DNA of 33,890 nucleotides, taken from Parachlamydia sp. GTDB lineage: Bacteria; Chlamydiota; Chlamydiia; Chlamydiales; Parachlamydiaceae. The notes beneath the pieces were generated by a model. That model was given only the letters and a program-made list of their open reading frames with translations. It had not been told where the DNA came from and made no database searches. A program made the translations under genes and the position numbers. The DNA is taken from contig JAJFUZ010000057.1 of NCBI GenBank assembly GCA_021372155.1, positions 1 through 33,890 of the forward strand, given 5' to 3'. Shown here piece after piece: positions 1 to 6,542 of this stretch. Numbering within the stretch: the stretch's first letter is position 1; each line of letters opens with the position of its first letter.

Positions 1-515
1 ATCGGCCGATCTTCTATATAAAGCACCTGATGGGCTGGCACCTGTGAGATGTCCAGGGCGATGCGAAAGATATCGGCGTCCGGCTTGCGTAAATGGACAT
101 AGCAGGATGAGATGAAAAAATCGACAAAGCTACCCAACTTGAATTTGCGGATACGATAGGCATTCAGTTCGCGTCCCTCGTTACTGACGACGGCGACTTT
201 GAGTCCATGCTCCTGTTTCAAACGACAGACCAACTCGATCATCTCAGGAAAAGCTTTGGACTGGGCGAACATGAAATTTTTAAACTGCGTCTGAGTAAAC
301 GCTCGCTTCTTGTAAAACACCATTCGATCCAGATATTCCGTCAGAGAAAGCTTGCCCACTTCGTAGGTGTCGAAGGTTAAGTGGTGGCGACTTTCCATCT
401 CATTGAGATCGAGTTTAAACTTTTTGGCGGCACGCTCGCGCGCCGCCTTGTCCCATCCGTTGGTCAGCAGGACTCCGCCAATGTCCAAAAAAAGAATCTT
501 GAATGCTGTTGCCAT
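1..515 (-). CDS. HAD-superfamily hydrolase, partial (3' end outside window)
   Basis: About 171 residues are visible, starting at the ATG complementary to 513-515; the C-terminus lies beyond position 1. The HAD motifs can be read in order: motif I FLDIGGVL near residue 9, motif II VVSNEG near residue 115, the motif III lysine in RKPD near residue 148, and motif IV IEDRP at the window edge. The cap between motifs I and II is short and helical. Motif I is DxG rather than DxD, as in YihX-type HAD phosphatases, so the usual second aspartate (general acid) is replaced by glycine. The gene follows pgm with no gap: the pgm stop occupies 516-518 and this ATG 513-515, so the two are probably cotranscribed and translationally coupled. 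E. coli YihX acts on glucose-1-phosphate; a sugar-phosphate substrate would fit the neighbour but is inference. Confidence 0.85.
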   Translation of the reverse strand, partial: MATAFKILFLDIGGVLLTNGWDKAARERAAKKFKLDLNEMESRHHLTFDTYEVGKLSLTEYLDRMVFYKKRAFTQTQFKNFMFAQSKAFPEMIELVCRLKQEHGLKVAVVSNEGRELNAYRIRKFKLGSFVDFFISSCYVHLRKPDADIFRIALDISQVPAHQVLYIEDRP

Positions 516-2156
516 CTATTTGTCCGCGGCTATGGTTTCGTTGACGACCGATTGCGCCTCTTCCAGAATGCGTTGGAGATGATCTTTCCCAAGAAAGCTC
601 TCGGCATAAATCTTGTAAATGTTTTCAGTCCCTGATGGTCTTGCGGCAAACCAGCCGTTTTGGGCGATGACCTTCAGGCCGCCAAGAGCGGCTCCATTTC
701 CAGGCGCATGCGTGAGAATAGAAGCGATTTTCTCACCTGCCAGCTCTTTGAAAGGCACCTTTTCGGCAGAGAGTTTGGCCAGCCTGGCTTTCTGCTCAGG
801 TGTCGCAGGAGCATCGACGCGATCATAAACAGGGTTACCAAACTCACGGGTTAATTCCTGATAGAGGGCGCCGGGATCCTTGCCCATTTTCGCGGTCATC
901 TCCGCAGCGAGCAGGCCTAAGATGAGGCCATCCTTGTCTGTTGTCCAGACGCTGCCATCCATCCGAACAAAGGTGGCGCCCGCGCTCTCTTCGCCGACAA
1001 AGGCGAGACTGCCTGTGTAAAGGCCATCGACGAACCACTTAAAGCCGACCGGCACCTCGTACAATCTTCTTCCAAGACTGCCAGTAACTCGATCAATCAT
1101 CTGGCTGCTGACAGCAGTTTTGCCGACGCCCGCATCCTTTGGCCATCTCGGCCTATGCTGGAATAGATAGTAGATGGCGGCAGTCAGATAGTGGTTGGGT
1201 GTCAGGAGGCCGCTGCTTTTCGTTACGATTCCATGGCGGTCGTGATCTGTGTCGCAGGCGAAGGCAATCTCATAACGGTCTTTGAGACCGATCAGACTGG
1301 CCATCGCATAAGGGGAAGAGGGATCCATGCGGATCTTGCCATCCCAATCCAGCGTCATGAAGCGGAAAGTGGGATCGACGCTGCTGTTGACAACCTCCAG
1401 ATTTAGGCTATAGCGGTCGGCGATCTCCTTCCAGTAGTGGACGCCTGCGCCGCCCAAAGGGTCGACGCCCATGCGCAGTCCTGAACTTTGGATGGCCTTA
1501 AGATCTATTACATTGGCCAGATCGGCAATGTAAGCCGAACGGAAGTCGTAAGCATGTGTCGTTGATGCTTTTAACGCCCGCTCGAGCGGAATGCGTTTGA
1601 TCTCTTTTCCAATCAGGCTGTTCGCCTGATCCTGGATCCAGTTGGTGATCTCCGATTCCGCTGGTCCTCCGTGCGGAGGATTGTATTTGAAGCCTCCTTC
1701 GCTGGGTGGATTGTGAGAAGGAGTGATCACGATGCCGTCGGCTAATCCCTCTTTTCGTCCACGGTTATAGGTGAGGATGGCATGCGAAATGACCGGCGTC
1801 GGCGTGTAATCGGTTCCTTCTGACAGCATGACTTCGACCCCATGTGCCGCTAAGACCTCAAGGGCGCTTGAGAGGGCTGGCACAGAAAGGGCATGCGTGT
1901 CCATTCCCAAAAATAATGGCCCATTGATGCCCTTTTGGGAGCGATAAAGGCAAATCGCCTGGCTGATGGCCAGAATGTGCGCTTCATTAAAACTTTTCTC
2001 AAAGGAGGAGCCGCGATGTCCCGATGTGCCGAACTGCACGCGCTGGGCGGATATAGCGGGATCGGGAGTTTCCGTGTAATAAGCAGAAATCAGTTTTGGA
2101 ACATTCACAAGCATGTTGGCTGGTGCCAGTTTGCCTGATAAAGGATGGGTTTTCAT
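516..2156 (-). CDS. pgm: Phosphoglucomutase, alpha-D-glucose phosphate-specific
   Basis: Cytosolic enzyme that interconverts glucose-1-phosphate and glucose-6-phosphate, linking glycogen and nucleotide-sugar metabolism to glycolysis. At 546 residues it has the length I recall for E. coli Pgm and is collinear with it. Visible motifs are FGTSGHRG (residues 42-49), the phosphoserine loop TPSHNP (145-150, serine 147), the metal loop DTDHDRHG (302-309), the sugar-binding loop GEESAG (388-393) and the phosphate-binding loop RPSGTEN (506-512). All catalytic elements are intact. The ATG at 2154-2156 matches the family N-terminus, but no Shine-Dalgarno is visible before it. A perfect -35 box (TTGACA, complement of 2189-2194) with a poor -10 close to the start would give a very short or absent leader. 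It appears to form a two-gene unit with the HAD hydrolase. Confidence 0.97.
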   Translation of the reverse strand: MKTHPLSGKLAPANMLVNVPKLISAYYTETPDPAISAQRVQFGTSGHRGSSFEKSFNEAHILAISQAICLYRSQKGINGPLFLGMDTHALSVPALSSALEVLAAHGVEVMLSEGTDYTPTPVISHAILTYNRGRKEGLADGIVITPSHNPPSEGGFKYNPPHGGPAESEITNWIQDQANSLIGKEIKRIPLERALKASTTHAYDFRSAYIADLANVIDLKAIQSSGLRMGVDPLGGAGVHYWKEIADRYSLNLEVVNSSVDPTFRFMTLDWDGKIRMDPSSPYAMASLIGLKDRYEIAFACDTDHDRHGIVTKSSGLLTPNHYLTAAIYYLFQHRPRWPKDAGVGKTAVSSQMIDRVTGSLGRRLYEVPVGFKWFVDGLYTGSLAFVGEESAGATFVRMDGSVWTTDKDGLILGLLAAEMTAKMGKDPGALYQELTREFGNPVYDRVDAPATPEQKARLAKLSAEKVPFKELAGEKIASILTHAPGNGAALGGLKVIAQNGWFAARPSGTENIYKIYAESFLGKDHLQRILEEAQSVVNETIAADK

Positions 2157-2162
2157 AGATTA

Positions 2163-2194
2163 AATGTATGGGCAATTTAGACGGCCCTGTCAAG
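2163..2194 (-). promoter_or_regulatory. Possible pgm promoter
   Basis: The minus strand carries TTGACA (complement of 2189-2194), followed after about 18 bases by CATACA or, two bases further on, TACATT. The -35 box matches the sigma-70 consensus exactly, while the -10 is poor. Transcription from here would begin at or within a few bases of the pgm ATG, which would fit the absence of a ribosome binding site. This is inferred from sequence only. Confidence 0.35.
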
Positions 2195-2250
2195 AATTTC
2201 GTCACTAGAGTCACGTTTTTGAGCAGAAAAAAATCAATAAGAACAAAAAA

Positions 2251-2404
2251 GTTGCGCGAAAACAAGGAATCGCGCAACATTAAGGTAGGAGTTGTTGCGC
2301 GAAACGAGTGAATTGCGCAACATTTTCCAAGATTTTGCGCGAAAACAAGGAATCGCGCAACACTAAGGTAGATAATATTGCGCGAAACGGGTAAATTGCG
2401 CAAC
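2251..2404. repeat. Four tandem 28-bp palindromes, likely operator array
   Basis: Four copies of one inverted repeat occupy 2251-2278, 2294-2321, 2334-2361 and 2377-2404. Each has a left arm like GTTGCGCGA, a 10-base spacer and a right arm like TCGCGCAAC or TTGCGCAAC. Start-to-start distances are 43, 40 and 43 bases, close to four helical turns, so all sites would face a similar side of the DNA. Copies 1 and 3 share one spacer type (AACAAGGAA) and copies 2 and 4 another (AACGRGTRAA), so the array arose by duplication of an 83-bp two-site unit. The last copy ends three bases before a -10-like TATACT (2408-2413) of the Fic gene. Autoregulation by that protein's winged helix is the simplest reading. 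Confidence 0.8.
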
Positions 2405-2407
2405 TTT

Positions 2408-2413
2408 TATACT
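2408..2413 (+). promoter_or_regulatory. Probable -10 box of the Fic-family gene
   Basis: TATACT lies 23 bases before the ATG at 2431. No good -35 is found at 16-18 bases; that interval is occupied by the fourth palindrome. A protein bound there would cover the polymerase site, which favours repression. The leader would be only about ten bases and includes AAAGG. Confidence 0.4.
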
Positions 2414-2430
2414 CTCAGTAAAGGTAAAAA

Positions 2431-3810
2431 ATGTCTAACCAATTTAAAAATGAGATTGAAAATCTAGTGGAAATCGTTAAACGCCATCCGGATGGTATTT
2501 CCATAGAAGAATTGCTTCATTTCATGAAAGATGTCACACCCAGAAGAACTGTACAATATAGATTATCCACTCTGGTTAAATCTGGGATTTTAAGATTGGA
2601 GGGGGCCGGTCGAAATAGCAAATATTACATCAATCAAGTTGTAGAAAATACATTAGAAAGTGCTGAAGCAATACAAACAACTTTTACTATACCTCTCTCG
2701 CTTGAAGGAGAAGAAGTGCGAAAATGGATATCAGTTCCGATTCAACTACGCCATCATGTAAGCTATCGAAGAGAATTCTTGGAATCATACGAACCAAATA
2801 AGACATTCTACTTATCGCAATCGATTATTGAAAAATTATTTAAACTAGGAGCAGGCGCTGATAAAGGACGCCCTGCGGGAACCTATGCAAGAAAAATCTA
2901 TCAACGACTTTTGATTGATTTATCCTGGAATTCCAGCCGTTTAGAAGGAAACACCTATTCCCTGCTTGAAACAGAGAGGTTGCTGGCAACTGGAGAAGAG
3001 GCTCCAGGAAAAAATCGGATGGATACTCAAATGATCCTGAACCACAAAGCAGCCATTGAATTTATTGTGGATATGGCTGAAGAAGTCGATATTAACCGCT
3101 ATACAATTTTAAATATTCACGGACTTCTTTCTAACGATTTACTTATGGATCCAAAAGCATGTGGGAGATTGCGAACAATACCGGTTAAAATTGGGAAATC
3201 GGTTTACCATCCTATAGAGGTATCGCAATTAATCGAGCAATATTTTCAACTTATCATTCAAAAGGCTTCCGCCATCAAAAATCCTTTTGAGCAGTCGTTT
3301 TTCTTAATGGTGCATTTGCCTTATTTACAGCCATTTCTTGATGTTAATAAGAGAGTCGCTCGTTTAGCTGGGAATATCCCCCTAATTCGAGAAAATTTAA
3401 GCCCTCTTTCTTTTGTCGATGTTCTTGAATCTGATTACATACAAGGCTTGCTTGCAATCTATGAATTAAATCGACTCGAACTTTTCCGTGACGTTTTTGT
3501 GTGGGCTTATGAACGTTCCGCTTCGCTTTATTTAGCGACTCTTGAGGCTATTGGACAACCAGACCCATTTCGAATTCGCTATCGTGATTTAATCAGGCAA
3601 ACTGTTTGCACAGTTGTTCAAAATAAGATGGATAGGCTGAAAAGTTCTCAGTTCATTTCAAAATTTGCCAATGAAAATGTTTCCTCTGAAGATCGGAATC
3701 GTTTTATCGAAATTGCTGAAATTGAGGTAAGCAGTCTTCATGAGGGAAATTTTGCTCGTTTCAAGATCCGACCCTCTGAATTTTTCGAATGGCAGAGTTC
3801 ATGGAAATGA
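2431..3810 (+). CDS. Fic-domain protein with N-terminal winged helix; catalytic His replaced
   Basis: 459 residues. Residues 1-67 look like a winged helix-turn-helix, with a recognition-helix-like stretch around RRTVQYRLSTLVKSG (38-52). The rest is a Fic-fold protein. An inhibitory-helix motif of the SxxxEG type is seen at S168-G173 (SSRLEG), which is the class II Fic arrangement. The Fic core reads QPFLDVNKRVAR at 300-311. In canonical Fic enzymes this is HPFxxGNGRxxR, so the catalytic histidine position is Gln300 and GNG is VNK. AMP transfer may therefore be lost or altered; I believe related proteins with QPFxDVNKR exist. The gene is visibly more AT-rich than pgm and the aquaporin gene beside it, suggesting acquisition. 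The ATG has AAAGG upstream. A DNA-binding, self-regulating role is inferred from the operator array. Confidence 0.85.
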   Translation: MSNQFKNEIENLVEIVKRHPDGISIEELLHFMKDVTPRRTVQYRLSTLVKSGILRLEGAGRNSKYYINQVVENTLESAEAIQTTFTIPLSLEGEEVRKWISVPIQLRHHVSYRREFLESYEPNKTFYLSQSIIEKLFKLGAGADKGRPAGTYARKIYQRLLIDLSWNSSRLEGNTYSLLETERLLATGEEAPGKNRMDTQMILNHKAAIEFIVDMAEEVDINRYTILNIHGLLSNDLLMDPKACGRLRTIPVKIGKSVYHPIEVSQLIEQYFQLIIQKASAIKNPFEQSFFLMVHLPYLQPFLDVNKRVARLAGNIPLIRENLSPLSFVDVLESDYIQGLLAIYELNRLELFRDVFVWAYERSASLYLATLEAIGQPDPFRIRYRDLIRQTVCTVVQNKMDRLKSSQFISKFANENVSSEDRNRFIEIAEIEVSSLHEGNFARFKIRPSEFFEWQSSWK

Positions 3811-3893
3811 ATGTGAATGAAGCTATCCAACTAACCTAAAATATTGTTTTCTCAGCTCTGTCAAAAAAAGAGTTGATCTGCTAATCTCCATGA

Positions 3894-4535
<642 letters not shown>

Positions 4536-4545
4536 AGCTTCATAG

Positions 4546-4571
4546 AAAAACGCCCGCAATTTGCGGGCGTT
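4546..4571. terminator. Bidirectional hairpin terminator
   Basis: CGCCCGC (4551-4557) pairs with GCGGGCG (4563-4569) around the loop AATTT. An A run at 4546-4550 becomes a T run for minus-strand transcription, and TT follows on the plus strand. It lies between convergent genes ending at 4535 and 4575 and should serve both, more strongly on the minus strand. Confidence 0.85.
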
Positions 4572-4574
4572 CCC

Positions 4575-4916
4575 TTACTCTTTATGGAAAAACGCTGAGA
4601 GCTTCTCTTTGTAGCTTTGGACATCTTTGAGTACACCCATCTTGTGCTGCCAACGCACATGGTTGGATTCGGCTACAAGCTTGGCCAGCTGGTCGAGATG
4701 AGGTCCGTTGGTTGATTTGATCTGCTCTTTAATCTTTTCCTTGAGCACTTCCATCCAAGCCTGATCGGCCATTTCGAGCAGCTCATGCGCGAAATCTTCA
4801 TGATGTTCATGCGGATGGTGATGATGGCCGCAGGCGCATTCGTGGCATGAGGCATGGTGTTCGCCATGCGCGCAGCAGATGTCGCAATGACCATTGTGAT
4901 GATGATGGTGTGTCAT
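4575..4916 (-). CDS. His/Cys-rich putative metal-binding protein
   Basis: 113 residues in two parts. Residues 3-39 are extremely rich in histidine and cysteine: HHHHH at 3-7, C11xxCC, C24xxCxC and HHHHPHEHH at 31-39. That composition indicates binding or storage of Zn, Ni, Cu or Co. Residues 40-113 are helical and charged, with EKIKEQIK and HKMGVLKDV, and show no family I know. There is no signal peptide or membrane segment, so it is probably cytosolic. The start is supported by AAGGAG five bases before the ATG. It lies downstream of the DUF1328 gene on the same strand, but a 170-bp hairpin separates them and would fold in its leader. The function as a metal buffer or chaperone is inferred from composition only. 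Confidence 0.75.
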   Translation of the reverse strand: MTHHHHHNGHCDICCAHGEHHASCHECACGHHHHPHEHHEDFAHELLEMADQAWMEVLKEKIKEQIKSTNGPHLDQLAKLVAESNHVRWQHKMGVLKDVQSYKEKLSAFFHKE

Positions 4917-4934
4917 CCCTTCTCCTTAGTTTAA

Positions 4935-5104
4935 AGAGCTGGTTGCAATACTCGCTTTGGAGAAAAAATTCGATGATTTGGTCACCGGATTCACATTCTT
5001 CGCAAGTTGCCTACTTTCAATCAAGTATGCCAACTTGCGAAGAATGCGAACCGTTGGCCAAATCATCGAATTTTTTCTCCAAAGCGAGTATTGCAACCAG
5101 CTCT
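4935..5104. repeat. 170-bp near-perfect inverted repeat (MITE-like or structured leader)
   Basis: Outer arms of 47 bp (4935-4981 and 5058-5104) are exactly complementary. An inner stem of 16 bp (4994-5009 with 5031-5046, CATTCTTCGCAAGTTG) is also perfect, and imperfect pairing joins the two. The loop is about 21 bases. The element starts AGAGCTGGTTGCAA and ends with its complement. TAA occurs immediately outside on the left (4932-4934) and at 5104-5106 on the right, a possible 3-bp target duplication. It fills almost the whole gap between the DUF1328 stop and the His-rich gene start. No transposase is nearby. Confidence 0.85.
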
Positions 5105-5113
5105 AAGATTTAA

Positions 5114-5284
5114 TTAGACCGGGGCGGCTGGGACATAACCAATAACCAGCGAAATCAAAAACAGGATCAAAAAAATCACAAAGAGGATTTTAGCGATTTG
5201 CGCAGATGTTCCGGCAAGGCCTCTGAAGCCAAAAATACCTGCAACGATAGCGACAACTAAAAATATCAATGCCCAGTGTAGCAT
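5114..5284 (-). CDS. DUF1328-family small membrane protein
   Basis: 56 residues starting [14 protein letters not shown], with two hydrophobic segments (about 3-17 and 33-50) joined by [14 protein letters not shown]. This is the pattern of the DUF1328 (YtjA-like) family of small inner-membrane proteins, whose function is not known. The frame is open a little further upstream from an ATG at 5305, but AAGGAG lies seven bases before the ATG at 5282-5284 and family members begin at this methionine, so the shorter form is chosen. A perfect TTGACA -35 (complement of 5328-5333) is present in the divergent intergenic region, with only a weak -10. It ends just before the long hairpin. Confidence 0.85.
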   Translation of the reverse strand: MLHWALIFLVVAIVAGIFGFRGLAGTSAQIAKILFVIFLILFLISLVIGYVPAAPV

Positions 5285-5342
5285 GGTGCACTCCTTTTTC
5301 TGCACCCTAATGCTTCGTCAGGTTTCGTGTCAAATCGAAAGA

Positions 5343-5371
5343 TTGAGGAAAAATCAGTTTTCTGATACTAT
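5343..5371 (+). promoter_or_regulatory. Sigma-70-like promoter of the MESH1-YchJ-Ppx operon
   Basis: TTGAGG (5343-5348), a 17-base spacer, then TACTAT (5366-5371). The predicted start of transcription near 5378 gives a leader of about 20 bases, which contains the ribosome binding site GAGGTGAT (5391-5398) directly before the ATG at 5399. Confidence 0.55.
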
Positions 5372-5398
5372 TAATTATTTACTAAAATTAGAGGTGAT

Positions 5399-6142
5399 AT
5401 GACTTTTAATTTATTCGGTTTCATTATAAGTTTAATGCTTGCAGTTGGATCTGTATCCTATGCAAATGAAAATAAAGGTATTATGGAAATCGCCCTCTGT
5501 CGCTCCGAGCTTCAACAGCGCACTTCCGACAATCCCAAAGTCATGCAGATGTTTGATGAGACGGTCTCTCTCTGGCATCGCTGTGACAGGGAGCAAAAGG
5601 GGCAATTTAAGTTGGCGGTTCTATTGAAAGCAGTTGCCTTCGCTGCTGCCAAACATGAGGGCGGAACGCGCAAGGATGCCGCGGCGACCCCTTATATCGT
5701 CCACCCCATCGGCGTCGCCCGCTCCTTATGGGAAGAGGGGGGAATCCGCAGCGTCAATGTCCTGGTAGCAGCTTTGCTTCATGACACGCTGGAGGATACC
5801 GATACAACTCCTGAGGAAATTGAAAGTCTTTTTGGCAAAAGGGTCCGCAAGACAGTGGAAGAGTTGTCTAACGATCCCAATCTCTCAAGAGATGAAAACA
5901 AACAGCGCCAGGTCGACCATGCTCCGACGATGACTTTGAACGCGCAGCTGGTTAAGCTGGCTGACCGGCTCTACAACATCCGCGACCTGCGCAATCCGCC
6001 CCCTAAGTGGAGCCAGGCCCAGGTGCGCGACTATCTTGGCTGGGGCGAAAAGCTCCTGATGGTCCTGAAAGGGACCAATAGTCATCTGGAGGAGCTTTTG
6101 GAAGCAGAAATTAAGTCGCAACTGCAGAATATACATGATTGA
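5399..6142 (+). CDS. MESH1-like HD-domain (p)ppGpp/NADPH hydrolase with predicted signal peptide
   Basis: 247 residues. Residues 66-245 align along their length with the metazoan SpoT homolog MESH1 (HDDC3), an HD hydrolase that removes the 3'-pyrophosphate of ppGpp and can also dephosphorylate NADPH. Metal ligands are visible: H102 (YIVHP), H128-D129 (LLHDT) and D189 (LADRLYN), with the E132-D133 pair that follows HD. There is no synthetase, TGS or ACT domain, so it is a single-domain hydrolase. Residues 5-22 form a hydrophobic stretch ending SYA, a good signal-peptidase I site after A22, although the n-region lacks a basic residue. The ribosome binding site GAGGTGAT supports this start. A second ATG (M29, preceded by AAAGG) could yield an unexported form. 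It is first in an operon and overlaps the next gene by 8 bases. Export is inferred. Confidence 0.88.
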   Translation: MTFNLFGFIISLMLAVGSVSYANENKGIMEIALCRSELQQRTSDNPKVMQMFDETVSLWHRCDREQKGQFKLAVLLKAVAFAAAKHEGGTRKDAAATPYIVHPIGVARSLWEEGGIRSVNVLVAALLHDTLEDTDTTPEEIESLFGKRVRKTVEELSNDPNLSRDENKQRQVDHAPTMTLNAQLVKLADRLYNIRDLRNPPPKWSQAQVRDYLGWGEKLLMVLKGTNSHLEELLEAEIKSQLQNIHD

Positions 6143-6531
6143 AAACTGTCCCTGCCACAGCGGAAAGTCCTATGCGGACTGCTGCCAGCCCTTTCATCGA
6201 GGGGAAAGGCCGGGCACGGCGCTTCAACTGATGCGTTCGCGGTATTGCGCTTATGCACTGAAACTTGCAGACTATATCATGGCGACGACCCATGCCTCTA
6301 ATCCTGGCTTCATGCCCGAAAAAAAAAAAGTGGGCAAAGCACATTCGCCAATTCGGCCAGGATACCCAGTTTGAGGGGCTCCAGATCCTCCATTTCGAAG
6401 AGGGGCCAGTCTCATTTGTCACCTTCATGGCATCTTTGAAGCAGAAAGGACAGGATGTCTCCTTTACTGAAAAAAGCCGTTTTGAAAAAATCGATGGTCG
6501 CTGGCTCTATCACAGCGCTAGTTTTAACTAA
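6135..6531 (+). pseudogene. YchJ-like SEC-C protein, frameshifted at an A11 tract
   Basis: The reading starts MIENCPCHSGKSYADCC, a SEC-C-type Cys/His zinc motif, continues LMRSRYCAYALKLADY and reaches GFMPEKKK; the same frame then runs out at 6374. The adjacent frame continues WAKHIRQFGQDTQFEGL and ends with a YchJ-like SFTEKSRFEKIDGRWLY near 6531. The break falls in eleven consecutive A (6319-6329). Ten A would join both parts into a 131-residue protein of the YchJ (UPF0225) family, lacking the second C-terminal SEC-C motif. It is either a true frameshift, a tract rescued by polymerase or ribosome slippage, or a homopolymer read error. YchJ function is not well defined. The start overlaps the upstream gene by 8 bases; the next gene follows after 11 bases. 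Confidence 0.8.
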
Positions 6532-6542
6532 AAAGGATACCC

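Noticed and set aside
1999..2403. 134-codon minus-strand frame covering the palindromes and the 5' part of pgm
   Set aside because: It overlaps pgm in another frame, and its translation of the repeats has no protein-like character; the palindromes explain the open frame.
2251..2404. CRISPR array
   Set aside because: Only four units, each a palindrome with short spacers that are themselves repeated; no cas genes. It fits an operator array.
3313..3318. His295 (HLPYLQPF) as the Fic catalytic histidine
   Set aside because: The catalytic His directly precedes PF in the Fic motif; here that position is Gln300 and His295 is five residues too early.
5285..5305. Longer start of the DUF1328 protein
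   Set aside because: The extension MQKKECT is not family-like, and the ribosome binding site lies inside it, before the ATG at 5284.
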